From positions 19,629 through 83,628 of the forward strand of contig CACYMQ010000013.1 of the NCBI GenBank assembly GCA_902775555.1: 64,000 nt of DNA, in the 5' to 3' direction. This DNA is from an uncultured Lachnospiraceae bacterium. Lineage in GTDB: Bacteria > Bacillota > Clostridia > Lachnospirales > Lachnospiraceae. Positions 44,241 through 53,603 of the stretch are shown here, piece by piece (the first letter of the stretch is position 1; each line of letters begins with the position of its first letter). Position numbers and translations under genes: made by a program. The notes under the pieces are model-generated. The model searched no databases and was not told the origin of the DNA. It saw only the letters and a program-made list of their open reading frames with translations.

Positions 44241-44273
44241 TCCGGTGAAGTTGGATTATGAGGATGGATACGT

Positions 44274-45314
44274 ATGAAGATACTGAGTTTAAATCAAAAA
44301 ATGATCAACGCTTTTGAGGGACTTGATCCGCTGGAAGTCCGTAAGCAGAAAGGATTCAGTACCGATCTCATGCTGGGAGCTGTCCGGGAGGATAAAGAAA
44401 AGAATGTCCCAGCAGGGCTCCTTCTCGGAAAAACGGAGAAGAAGGAACTGTCACTTCGCTGGCTTTTTGTTGATTCGGAATCCCGCCGGAAGAACTATGC
44501 GGAACACCTGCTTTCGGCGGCCTTCCGTGTGGCGAAGGAACGGGGGTTGGAACAGATCAGGGTGCATTTTCCGGATGTCTACGGATATAAATTCTTCTGT
44601 CGGAATGACCGGAGTTTTTTCCTCAATCATGGTTTCAGGGAGACGAAGGACGGCGGAATGATATCCACGTTAGAGGATTATTATAATGCTACGGAATACA
44701 GTGAAACCTTCGATCCGGATGATTCGGATATACTGGATCGTCTGCTGGCAATGAGAGTGGAAGACGAGGAGCCGGAGGAAGAAGACACGGATCTCCTCTT
44801 TTCGGAACTTCATAAGCCGTGGGAAGTACGGAGTGTGGGACTTCGTGATTTTTCAAAAAATCCTGCAGTTCAGAACTATATTAAAACTGCGCTCGCCGGG
44901 AAGGAGGCGCTGGTGTCGGGGAATATCGGAGAACTCCCATTTTCCAGGTTCAGAGACGGGATCGAGCTTTGTGAAAAGAACGGACATACGGGTTTCCTGA
45001 AAAGTCTGTATGATACGCCGATAGCGTATTTCAATATGGAGATTTCCGCCTATACCATGGCAGATGATCAGGTGAACGGTATGTGTCTTTTACATTACAA
45101 TGAAAAGACGGACAGCCTTTCCCTGGAACTCATCTTCACTTCAGATACGGATAGCCTGAGAGGACTGGCGGAACTGAGCCGCATCGTTCTTTTTTCGGCT
45201 AATAAGAAATACGGTCCGGATACGAAACTGATTCTTCCGTACGATGCAAAACTGCATCAGCCATTGATAAAAAAACTAATTGGAGAGTTGTATGATCAAG
45301 GTTCTGAAGAGTAA
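44274..45314 (+). CDS. Tandem GNAT-like acetyltransferase protein
   Basis: A 346-residue protein. The first 140 residues are a GNAT-like domain (LRWLFVDSESRRKNYAEHLL as motif A with a divergent RRKNYA loop, and FLNHGFRE as motif B). An acidic linker follows (MRVEDEEPEEEDTDLL, about 158-175). A second domain at 185-346 has GNAT-like strands but no clear acetyl-CoA loop. It starts 33 bases after the giant UbiB-like gene and its end overlaps the kinase start, so the genes are one operon. The acyl acceptor may be that protein or its product; this is inference. Confidence 0.75.
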   Translation: MKILSLNQKMINAFEGLDPLEVRKQKGFSTDLMLGAVREDKEKNVPAGLLLGKTEKKELSLRWLFVDSESRRKNYAEHLLSAAFRVAKERGLEQIRVHFPDVYGYKFFCRNDRSFFLNHGFRETKDGGMISTLEDYYNATEYSETFDPDDSDILDRLLAMRVEDEEPEEEDTDLLFSELHKPWEVRSVGLRDFSKNPAVQNYIKTALAGKEALVSGNIGELPFSRFRDGIELCEKNGHTGFLKSLYDTPIAYFNMEISAYTMADDQVNGMCLLHYNEKTDSLSLELIFTSDTDSLRGLAELSRIVLFSANKKYGPDTKLILPYDAKLHQPLIKKLIGELYDQGSEE

Positions 45315-47175
45315 AGGTTGGACGTTGGCTGCGGTCCTGGTCGCGCTGGTCATGCTGATCAGCGGGATCCTGGTTGCCATGCGTTTCTATGTCAGGATGA
45401 ATCTGTATGAAACTCCGGCATCCCTGCTGGAAGGTAAGTACTCCGTTGATGGCGGAGAGTGGAAGCCTCTTAAGGCAGATCAGACCATCACGGATCATTT
45501 CCATAAGATCGAGATCCGGGGAACGATGTCGAAGAATGTGATCTCCCAAATCCGCTTTGAAGAGATCAGTATTACCACAAAGGATGTCTGGTTTGAACTG
45601 AGTACGACCGACGGGGAAAAGCTGTCAGTTTACACCTTTGAAGCCATGAAGCTGCCATATGAACATCTGGCTGTCGGCCGACCTTATGCACTGGAGCTTC
45701 AGGATACCCCGGGTTACAGGATCACGACGATCCTGACGCAGTATCTGTACACAAAGGGGATCACTCCGGATACGGAGCTGGTGCTTACCGTGGAGTATCC
45801 GTACAGCGCCAGTCGGAAGAGCTTCGATAACTGCTTTCAGGTGACCTACAATTTTTCTTCCGGTCTGTATCTTCGCTTCTTCTTTGAAGCACTGCCTGTT
45901 GTTCTCCTCTTTGTACTGGTATGCTTCTTCGGGCTTTTCTTCTTCCCCATAGCCGGACGGATCCTGGGTAAGATGGATTACCGGTATCTGGCCTTCGGAG
46001 CAGTATGCTTCTTCTGGGGCACTTACATGATCGTGCAGAGCCTGTCCGGTTTCCTCAACCTCTGGATCATGGATCCTACGCTGTGTATGATGCTGGATCA
46101 TCTGACGGAATTCGGCTTCGTTGCCTCCATTCTGTTTTATTTCAAGGCAAATATGCGACGTGACGGTTCCCGGCTCATCGCAAATCTTACCGGCACCATA
46201 TATCTGGGAGTGGCGATCACCCTTCTTATCCTTCAACTGACCGGAACCGCGGATCTTACGGCAACCTCTGCTCTGATGAACTGTATTACGGCGGCCTTCA
46301 TTCTGCTGATGATCGTTCTTCTGGCAACGGAAGTTAAGGGAAGCAGGGACACATTGTATTTCCTTCTGTCCTGGATCCCGATGCTTCTTACACTGGGCAT
46401 GGACTTCGTGGACCGATTTGTCTCCATCCCGGGGGCATACTTCTTCCGGTATGGTATGGCTGTCACCATGCTGGTCCAGATCATCGCTCTGTGCTACGAC
46501 CTCAGACAGCAATATCTGGAAAGGCTGCGTTATGAGAAGATGCAGAAGGAGCTCTATGAGGCAAATGTGGCAGTGATGGTGAGTCAGATCCAGCCGCATT
46601 TCATGTACAATGCACTGACCTCCATCGCCATGATGTGTAAGATCGATCCGGATAAGGCCCAGGAGGCGACGGTTACCTTCGCCAAGTATCTTCGGGGAAA
46701 TATGGACTCCCTCAAACAGAAGGAACCGGTTCCCTTCGAGACGGAGCTGGAGCATCTGAAGAAATATCTCTATATCGAACAGCTTCGGTTCGGGAAGAAG
46801 CTGAATGTGGAATACGATATTCAGGTAACGGATTTTAAACTCCCGCAGCTGTCCGTACAGCCGTTGGTTGAAAATGCGGTAAAGCATGGCGTGGGAATGA
46901 AGAAGAAGGGCGGAACGGTGACCATAGCCACACGGGAGACGGATGAGGCCTACGAGGTCGTGATCACCGATGACGGCGTGGGATTTGATGTGGAGGCCAC
47001 TCGTGAGGATCAGGGAAAACACAAGGACGGGCGTTCCCATGTGGGAATGGAGAATACAAAGCGCAGGATCATGGAAATGTGCGGGGGTGAGGTCGTGATC
47101 GAAAGCACCATTGATGTCGGAACAACCGCCCGGCTGATTCTGCCGAAGGATCACCAGACTCCGATAGAGGACTGA
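45292..47175 (+). CDS. LytS-like sensor histidine kinase with 7TM region
   Basis: About 627 residues. One N-terminal helix (about 8-28), an extracytoplasmic strand-rich domain (about 30-190), seven membrane helices (about 195-400) and a cytoplasmic kinase. The His_kinase-type motif is QIQPHFMYNAL (about 432-442) with phospho-acceptor His, followed by the HATPase (QPLVENAVKHG, DDGVGFDV, GMENTKRRI). This is the 7TM-DISM-like layout paired with LytTR-type regulators; here the partner is a SARP-type regulator. ATG 45292 (GGAGAG upstream) overlaps the GNAT gene by 23 bases. Its last codons lie inside a 19-bp tandem repeat. Confidence 0.88.
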   Translation: MIKVLKSKGWTLAAVLVALVMLISGILVAMRFYVRMNLYETPASLLEGKYSVDGGEWKPLKADQTITDHFHKIEIRGTMSKNVISQIRFEEISITTKDVWFELSTTDGEKLSVYTFEAMKLPYEHLAVGRPYALELQDTPGYRITTILTQYLYTKGITPDTELVLTVEYPYSASRKSFDNCFQVTYNFSSGLYLRFFFEALPVVLLFVLVCFFGLFFFPIAGRILGKMDYRYLAFGAVCFFWGTYMIVQSLSGFLNLWIMDPTLCMMLDHLTEFGFVASILFYFKANMRRDGSRLIANLTGTIYLGVAITLLILQLTGTADLTATSALMNCITAAFILLMIVLLATEVKGSRDTLYFLLSWIPMLLTLGMDFVDRFVSIPGAYFFRYGMAVTMLVQIIALCYDLRQQYLERLRYEKMQKELYEANVAVMVSQIQPHFMYNALTSIAMMCKIDPDKAQEATVTFAKYLRGNMDSLKQKEPVPFETELEHLKKYLYIEQLRFGKKLNVEYDIQVTDFKLPQLSVQPLVENAVKHGVGMKKKGGTVTIATRETDEAYEVVITDDGVGFDVEATREDQGKHKDGRSHVGMENTKRRIMEMCGGEVVIESTIDVGTTARLILPKDHQTPIED

Positions 47176-47242
47176 CTTGTCATTAGAGGACTGACTTGTC
47201 GTTAGAGGACTGACTTGTCATTCTGAGCGAAGCGAAGAATCT
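47166..47242 (+). repeat. Three 19-bp tandem repeats plus REP-like half copy
   Basis: AGAGGACTGACTTGTCATT occurs at 47166-47184, 47185-47203 (one base changed) and 47204-47222. The first copy contains the kinase stop codon. The third runs into TGTCATTCTGAGCGAAGCGA (from 47217), the left half of the repeat family at 10555. Confidence 0.9.
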
Positions 47243-47264
47243 TTATACATAGGAGGAATTCACT

Positions 47265-48047
47265 ATGCGGATACTATGCCTTGATGATGAAGAACTGGCT
47301 CTCCGGATGCTGGAAACCTGTGTACGGGAAGTAAAGCCGGATGCAGAGGTGGAAGGCTTTGACGACCAGGACGAGCTGCTTGAGGCGGCGGAAAAATCCG
47401 GCTGCGATGTGGCATTTCTTGATATCCATATGCGCGGCATGACCGGTGTAGAGGTGGCAAAGCGCCTGAAGGAGATCAATCCCAAGATGAATATCATCTT
47501 CGTTACGGGATTCTCCGAGTATAAGGGAGATGCCATGGATATGAAGGCCTCCGGATATATCATGAAGCCGGTCACCAAGGAAGAAGTGGCCGAGGAGCTG
47601 GACAATCTGCGGTTCCCCATCATACCGAAGAAGAATGCGAAGCTCCGTATCCAGTGCTTCGGTAATTTTGATGTATTTACGCCAGATGGGGAGCATGTCC
47701 GCTTCGAACGTTCCAAAGCGAAGGAGGTTTTCGCTTATCTTGTACACCGCCACGGAAGCTCCTGCACACTCAGGGAGATATTTGCCGTGATCTTTGAGGA
47801 TGAACCATATGAAAAGAAGCTCCAGAATCTGCTGCAGACCTACATTTATGCCATGATCAAGAGTCTGAAGGGGATTGGTGCCGAAGATGTGATCGTCAGA
47901 AGCTATAATGCGCTGGCGGTAAATCCTGACCTCCTCGATTGCGATTTTTACCGGTTCAAGGAACTGGATGCCGGTGCGGTCAATGCTTATGAATGTGAAT
48001 ACATGAACCAGTATTCCTGGGCGGATTTTCTTTTCAATGATTTCTGA
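47265..48047 (+). CDS. Response regulator with SARP-like output domain
   Basis: A 260-residue regulator. Residues 1-120 are a receiver domain (CLDDEE acidic pocket, phospho-acceptor Asp in VAFLDIHMRGM at about 54, Lys in YIMKPV). Residues about 127-260 match the SARP/OmpR-like winged helix with a start of the bacterial transcriptional activator region (IQCFGNFDVFTPDG, FERSKAKEVFAYLVHRHG). SARP outputs are better known from actinomycete pathway activators; some Clostridia carry short receiver-SARP proteins. It follows the kinase after the tandem repeats, with AGGAGG before the ATG, and is its likely partner. Confidence 0.85.
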   Translation: MRILCLDDEELALRMLETCVREVKPDAEVEGFDDQDELLEAAEKSGCDVAFLDIHMRGMTGVEVAKRLKEINPKMNIIFVTGFSEYKGDAMDMKASGYIMKPVTKEEVAEELDNLRFPIIPKKNAKLRIQCFGNFDVFTPDGEHVRFERSKAKEVFAYLVHRHGSSCTLREIFAVIFEDEPYEKKLQNLLQTYIYAMIKSLKGIGAEDVIVRSYNALAVNPDLLDCDFYRFKELDAGAVNAYECEYMNQYSWADFLFNDF

Positions 48048-48136
48048 TCCGATGATCTTTCATCCGATGAAACGGTGTGGATGAAACGATTTTGTGATAC
48101 TGAGATGCAGCGAGACAGTGGTTAAGGGAGAATCAG

Positions 48137-51100
48137 ATGATGCGAAAGAATAGACTCAGATTAAGAAATGCAGTTCTGGCAGGTGCAGCGGCTCTTTCCC
48201 TGTTACAGGCACCGGTGTTTGCGGCGGGACAGGGTATCATGGGGGAACCGGTGACAGGCAGGGCCGACCGGACGATCCTGATGTATGTCTGCGGCTCCAA
48301 TATCGAATCGGATGATGCAAATGCCACCGCACATTTTAAGGAGATCCTGCAGGCAAATTTCAGCAGGGGTGAATCCGTACGATATGTGATCATGACCGGA
48401 GGGGCGAATACATGGCATACGGACGGGAATCTGCTCTATGATCCGGCCACGGGAAAAAGTATCGAAAAAGGCATCAGTACGGAATATAACCAGATCTGGG
48501 AAGCCTATGGTGCGGATGAGGAGAATGCTGCATACAGAGGGAAGATGGTGCTTCTTGACGGAGACGGAGTAAGCGGAGACGGAGCAGCAGCAAAAAGATC
48601 CGAAGATGAACTGATGACGGATCCGAAGACGCTGAAGGCATTCATCAACTATGCTGCGGACCTGTATCCGGCTGAGAAGTATGACTTGATCCTGTGTGAT
48701 CACGGAGGAGGTCCCACGGGGGGCTTCGGATCGGAAGATCACGATCCGGACGGCTCATGGATGAGCTATTCGGAGATCATAGATGCCATCGCGGATAATC
48801 ATGTAACAGAAAACAACGGGAAGTTTGACATCCTGAATTTCGATGCCTGTATCATGGGAAGTGCCGAGTATAGTCTGGCTCTCTCTGACTATGTTGATTA
48901 TTATATCGCATCCCCCTATACCATCCCGGGCTATGGTGAGTTCTACACAAACTGGCTGAACAGGCTCGGAAAAGAGCCGAAGCTCGGCGGGTATGAACTC
49001 GGGAAGGTTATCGTTGATGATTTTTATGATTATTATATGAAGATGGAAGAGGACGGGCTGGATCATGAGAGTACGCTTGCCGTGATCGATCTGAAAAGGC
49101 TCATGGACAGTGGTTTTACAGAGAAGCTTCTTCAGCTGGACACGGAGCTGGAAAAACAGGCCCGGAGCTTTCAGATCTATGATGAAATATATGCGATCAA
49201 GCGGTCCATAAACTATGTAAGCATGGAGTTCGTTGATCTGGGAAATCTTACTTCTTCTCTGGGAGTGTCGGTTCTGGAAGCAACCGGTGCCTCGGATGAA
49301 AATGCTTACACAGAGCTTTCAGATGCCTTCCGGGATATTCTCAATAACAAGGATATCATATATGCAAAGGGGACGCCGGGAATCGTATCCCGGGAGCATT
49401 TCTACCGTGATAAAAACGGGCAAGTTAACTTTGGGAAAAGCGGAACAAGCGGTATGTACATTTACATGCCGAATGTCAGTGCGTCAGCGGATCCGTCGAT
49501 CTATGTAGATTCCATGAAGAAATACTACAGTACACTTCCGGAAGGAGATATACGCAGAAAATTCTTTGAACAGCATGCAGATACGGTTCTGAAGTATTCG
49601 CTGATCTACCATTCGGGAGCGGCGGTTGGTGATCTGATCGAGAAGGGTACCCCAAAATCCGGGATCGATTATGACAGGATACGGGAGTACTGGCGGTATG
49701 ATATAGAAGGGAATATGGACGGGGAAGACTGTCCGTGGAATACGATCATCTCGAAAATAGCGGATCGAATGGGCGGTGAAACCGAGCTGAAGAAATGGCT
49801 GGAACCGCTGGTCCTGAAGCAGGCGGAAGATGCCATCGATAAGAACGGGATCACTGCATATACCGTGAAGGAGCCGGAGGGGACACGGCCCAGGATCTAT
49901 TTTAAAGGGGTAAAGAAGCAGATCTTTGACAGCGTGGATATCGATGTATATGTAACGCTGCCGGTGGCTGAAGCGTATATCAAAAAGAAAGGCTGGGACA
50001 GCCTCTTCAATCCGTCGCATCCCTTTGGATTTCAGATCGGAACCGTTGAAGGGGTGCAGGATTACGAGTATGAGGACTTGGAAGATTATCATAGCTGGCT
50101 TAAGAAGGATTCCGATGTCTGGGATGTGCCGGTTACGGAGAAGAAATGGTATGTCATCAAGGATGCCGACGGAATAAACCACGTTGCCGATGCAGAGAAG
50201 GAAGAGGATGACGTGACAACGGTAGTCCCTGCCACCGGCGTGATCATGGACGGCGGCAAGGCAAAGGGAAGCCCGCAGGACATGAAGCTCTTTTTTGAAA
50301 AGGGCGTGCTTCTTTCCGTGAATGTGCGTTCTCCGGAAGGAGGATACTACACCATTGCCCCGGCCAAAATGAAAGGGAGCATCGAGCTCACACTTTGCAG
50401 ACCGACAGAGGTGAACGGCGTCGATGTTATGATCCCCATCAGCAAGCCGTTTCTTCTGAATGCGAAAAATGCGTCCCTGATTCGGCTTGACTATGTGGAT
50501 ATTGATGAAATTCCGGATGTTCAGGGAGTGAATGATAAAGGAGACAAGGCGACCTATAAGGTGGTGGTACGGGATATCTACAGTTCGACGATCAATATCC
50601 AGAACAAGGTAAATGCTCCTGCCGGGATCATGTACAGTATCCGCTTTGCAAAGGCTGAAGATGCGGTATATAACGGAAAAAAACAAATGCCGAAGATCAC
50701 GGTCGACGGCTCGTGCTTCGGTACGGATGAGAAGAAGACCCTGACAGAAGGCGTGGATTACCGGATCTTTGGTGAAGTGAGCCCTGTTCTTCCGGGAACC
50801 TACACCTTCCTGCTCTTCGGAAAGGGAGATTTTGTCGGAAGTACGGAAATAAGCTTTACGATCAAAGAAGGCGGTACCGGTGAGAAGGATAAAAAAGGCT
50901 GGAAGCGTGACAGCAAGGGCTGGTGGTACTCCCTGGGAGGGAAGAACTATCCGAAGAACAAGTGGTTGAAGATCGACGGTAAGTGGTATTTCTTCGATAA
51001 GGAAGGATACATGGAAGCGAATGCTTATCGCCAGGGATATTATCTTGATCCGTCCGGTGCATGGGACGGAAAGGCGAAAATCACGGGATGGAAGAAGGAC

Positions 51101-51394
51101 AGCAGAGGCTGGTGGTTCTCCACAGGGGGTAAGAACTACCTTAAGAACTGCTGGAAGAAGATAAACGGCAACTGGTATTACTTCAAGTCAAATGGTTATA
51201 TCGCCATAAACGAATTCGTTCAGGGATGGTGGCTCAATAAAGCCGGTGCCTGGAAGGATCCGGTGCGCTATAAATGGTACAGGTCCGGAAGCAGGTGGTG
51301 GTACGGAGTCAGAGCCGGCTGGTATGCAAAGAGCAGTTCCTACATCATCGACGGGAAGAAATATAGCTTTGACAGGAATGGATACATGAAATAA
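48137..51394 (+). CDS. Secreted clostripain-family (C11) protease with wall-binding repeats
   Basis: A 1085-residue secreted protein. A signal peptide covers about 1-31 (cleavage near VFAAG). The C11 protease domain (about 45-420) has catalytic His189 in CDHGGGPTGGF and Cys238 in FDACIMGSAEYS. A middle region (about 450-900) includes a strand-rich Ig-like domain. The C-terminus (about 915-1085) has choline-binding-like repeats (GWKRDSKGWWYS, GKWYFFDKEGYM, then related copies) that hold the protein on the wall. Clostripains cut after Arg or Lys. GGGAG precedes the ATG. It stands alone and is convergent with the antiporter gene. Confidence 0.9.
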   Translation: MMRKNRLRLRNAVLAGAAALSLLQAPVFAAGQGIMGEPVTGRADRTILMYVCGSNIESDDANATAHFKEILQANFSRGESVRYVIMTGGANTWHTDGNLLYDPATGKSIEKGISTEYNQIWEAYGADEENAAYRGKMVLLDGDGVSGDGAAAKRSEDELMTDPKTLKAFINYAADLYPAEKYDLILCDHGGGPTGGFGSEDHDPDGSWMSYSEIIDAIADNHVTENNGKFDILNFDACIMGSAEYSLALSDYVDYYIASPYTIPGYGEFYTNWLNRLGKEPKLGGYELGKVIVDDFYDYYMKMEEDGLDHESTLAVIDLKRLMDSGFTEKLLQLDTELEKQARSFQIYDEIYAIKRSINYVSMEFVDLGNLTSSLGVSVLEATGASDENAYTELSDAFRDILNNKDIIYAKGTPGIVSREHFYRDKNGQVNFGKSGTSGMYIYMPNVSASADPSIYVDSMKKYYSTLPEGDIRRKFFEQHADTVLKYSLIYHSGAAVGDLIEKGTPKSGIDYDRIREYWRYDIEGNMDGEDCPWNTIISKIADRMGGETELKKWLEPLVLKQAEDAIDKNGITAYTVKEPEGTRPRIYFKGVKKQIFDSVDIDVYVTLPVAEAYIKKKGWDSLFNPSHPFGFQIGTVEGVQDYEYEDLEDYHSWLKKDSDVWDVPVTEKKWYVIKDADGINHVADAEKEEDDVTTVVPATGVIMDGGKAKGSPQDMKLFFEKGVLLSVNVRSPEGGYYTIAPAKMKGSIELTLCRPTEVNGVDVMIPISKPFLLNAKNASLIRLDYVDIDEIPDVQGVNDKGDKATYKVVVRDIYSSTINIQNKVNAPAGIMYSIRFAKAEDAVYNGKKQMPKITVDGSCFGTDEKKTLTEGVDYRIFGEVSPVLPGTYTFLLFGKGDFVGSTEISFTIKEGGTGEKDKKGWKRDSKGWWYSLGGKNYPKNKWLKIDGKWYFFDKEGYMEANAYRQGYYLDPSGAWDGKAKITGWKKDSRGWWFSTGGKNYLKNCWKKINGNWYYFKSNGYIAINEFVQGWWLNKAGAWKDPVRYKWYRSGSRWWYGVRAGWYAKSSSYIIDGKKYSFDRNGYMK

Positions 51395-51410
51395 TACCGG
51401 AGTCCTTTTT

Positions 51411-53249
51411 TTACAGGATCCACTTGTCAGTCGGAGTCGGTTCGGCGAATCCCCAGTCCTCATCTGCGGCATGAGTAACAAGCATAAATCCGTTCTTCTT
51501 GAGAACCGCAGCTGAGGCCTGGTTGTCTGCCATGGTGCTGGCAGTGATGATCTCGATATTCATGTCCCCATGAAGGTAGTTGACCATCAGTTCCAGCGTC
51601 TCGGAAGCGATTCCACGGCCCCAGTAACGCTCCAGAAGCCGGTAACCGACGCTGACCTTATGCATATCATCCCGATATCCGTAGAATTCCGCAAGTCCGG
51701 CAAATTGCTCATCCACATAGATGCCCAGGATCAGGGAATCCTTCAGACATTCATCGTAAAGGTGACTGATCACGCGGGATGCATCGTCATACTTTTTCTC
51801 AAAGAGAAATGTAGGAAGATAGCGGTATACATTTTCATTTTCCGTAAGTTCATGAAGCCCTTCCGCATCCTCTTCGGAGATTTTTTTCAGTATCACATTC
51901 TTTCCCTTCAGTGTCGGGATCCGGTCAAATAGTCTTATCCTTTCGTTTTTTACCCTTGCGATGGAGATCACCACAAAAACGATCAGGATAAACGGATAGA
52001 TGAGGAACGGGATCAGGCCGAAGCTCGTCAGACCGGACAGGTTCGCCGCTACCAGAAGCTGTGCGCCGTAAGGGATGATCCCCTGAGTGATGCAGGAGCA
52101 GGTATCCAGGAGTGAAGCAACCTTTCTCGGCTCCACACCGTATTCCCGGCTGATATCCTTGGCGATGGGGGCAGCAATGACGATCGCTACTGTATTATTT
52201 GCAGTTGCGATATCCATAAATGCCGTAAGGAAGGCTATCCCGAACATTCCGCCCCGCTTTGATCCCGCTTTCCGGCGGATCAGGGAAAGGATATAGGCAA
52301 AACCACCGTTTTCCTTCATCAGAGAAGCTATGGATGCCACGAGGATCGTCACGATCATGGTCTCAAACATTCCGGAGATCCCGCTTCCCATGGATGACAA
52401 TGCTGAGGAATAGGAAAGTTTGCCGGAGATAAAGCCCGCCAGGATAAAAAGAAGATTGCCGGAGATCAGTACCAGAAAGACATTGAGTCCCAATATGGAC
52501 ATGATCAGCACCACAAAGTAAGGGAGTGTCAGCCATATATTATAGTGGAATTCACCTGTGATCTTTCCCTCACTGACTATGGCATAGACGATCAGGATCC
52601 CGAGGGTTATGGCTGCAGCAGGCAGCGCCACCCGGATATTTGTACGGAATTTGTCCTTCATTGCCACGCCCTGGGTCTTTGTTGCTGCGATGGTTGTATC
52701 GGATATGAAGGAAAGGTTGTCACCGAACATTGCGCCGCCAACAACGACACCGATCAGAAGGGCTTTGGGAAGTCCGCCGTTTTCGGCCAGAGCGACCGCG
52801 ATCGGCACAAGCACCGTAATGGTTCCTACGCTGGTTCCCATGGACATGGAGATCAGGCAGGAAATGAGGAATATACCCGGAACGGCAAAACGCCCGGGGA
52901 TGATACTGAGAAGCAGATTGGCCGTATTGTCAGCGCCGCCGGCCGCTCCGGCGATCCCGCTGAAGGCGCCTGCCAGGATAAAAATGAACAGCATGACAAC
53001 GATATTGTCGTCACCGATCCCCTTGGCGCACACATGTATTTTCTCGTCAAAGGTCAGGGACCGGTTCTGCAGAAATGCGGCGATCAGTGCGATGGAAAAA
53101 GCCAGAACCACAGAAACCACGTAGAATCCCATGACGCCTTCTTCCGGCTGGATATACTGGAAGTAGATACCATTCCCAAGATATAGGATCAGGAACAGGG
53201 CGATGGGAAGAAGGGCTTTTGCATTTGGCTTTTTCTTTGTGTCTGACAT
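51411..53249 (-). CDS. NhaC-type Na+/H+ antiporter fused to a GNAT domain
   Basis: This 612-residue fusion has about 11-12 membrane helices in residues 10-435 (GTSVGTITVLVPIA, GDNLSFISDTTIAATKTQG, DIATANNTVAIVIAAPIAK), matching NhaC-family antiporters that exchange Na+ or amino-acid-linked ions for H+. Residues about 445-612 form a RimJ/RimL-like acetyltransferase (LKKISEEDAEGLHEL, LERYWGRGIASETLEL as motif A, AAVLKKNGF as motif B). The GNAT must lie in the cytoplasm. A single frame joins the two without a stop, so a sequencing error is unlikely. AAGGAG lies about 11 bases before the ATG. Confidence 0.85.
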   Translation of the reverse strand: MSDTKKKPNAKALLPIALFLILYLGNGIYFQYIQPEEGVMGFYVVSVVLAFSIALIAAFLQNRSLTFDEKIHVCAKGIGDDNIVVMLFIFILAGAFSGIAGAAGGADNTANLLLSIIPGRFAVPGIFLISCLISMSMGTSVGTITVLVPIAVALAENGGLPKALLIGVVVGGAMFGDNLSFISDTTIAATKTQGVAMKDKFRTNIRVALPAAAITLGILIVYAIVSEGKITGEFHYNIWLTLPYFVVLIMSILGLNVFLVLISGNLLFILAGFISGKLSYSSALSSMGSGISGMFETMIVTILVASIASLMKENGGFAYILSLIRRKAGSKRGGMFGIAFLTAFMDIATANNTVAIVIAAPIAKDISREYGVEPRKVASLLDTCSCITQGIIPYGAQLLVAANLSGLTSFGLIPFLIYPFILIVFVVISIARVKNERIRLFDRIPTLKGKNVILKKISEEDAEGLHELTENENVYRYLPTFLFEKKYDDASRVISHLYDECLKDSLILGIYVDEQFAGLAEFYGYRDDMHKVSVGYRLLERYWGRGIASETLELMVNYLHGDMNIEIITASTMADNQASAAVLKKNGFMLVTHAADEDWGFAEPTPTDKWIL

Positions 53250-53343
53250 GATGCAGTAATCTCCTTGGGTTTCTTATTAATCCTATGATACATTTAATGC
53301 GGGAAATATTCAATGATAAACAGGGATACGTATTCACATCCGG

Positions 53344-53517
53344 TTGTATCGGATATTCCTATCTGATATAATCCTTTTCCCTTCCTGATGTATCATCAAA
53401 ACAGTTTATGCGCGTAATTTTATTAAATGCCGTGATGATGAGCAGGAGAGCTATAATTACGTGACAGGATTGGCAGGAATATGGTAAAATAGAAGCCGGG
53501 TGTGTTGCCCGGCTTCT
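53344..53517 (+). promoter_or_regulatory. NRPS leader: promoters and a perfect hairpin
   Basis: This covers most of the gene-free stretch 53250-53603. TTGTAT (53344-53349), a 17-base spacer and TATAAT (53367-53372) form a promoter. A second possible one is GTGACA (53461-53466), an 18-base spacer and TAAAAT (53485-53490). At 53491-53500 AGAAGCCGGG pairs perfectly with CCCGGCTTCT at 53508-53517 over a seven-base loop, with a weak T run after it. From the first promoter the hairpin lies in a leader of about 140 bases and could attenuate; it could also be an operator. Confidence 0.5.
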
Positions 53518-53603
53518 TTGCATAAAAGGACCATTTTCGGGGCTTTACACCGGTGCTGCCGGTTTCGGAATCACAACACATCAATATACAAAAAAAGGAG
53601 AAT

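Noticed and set aside
45625-47154. A 509-codon minus-strand frame inside the histidine kinase
   Set aside because: The plus-strand kinase has clear domains; the antisense protein is His/Gln-rich and unlike any family.
53409-53465. An 18-codon leader ORF (MRVILLNAVMMSRRAIIT) before the NRPS hairpin
   Set aside because: There is no ribosome site and no run of one amino acid codon, so peptide-based attenuation is not supported.
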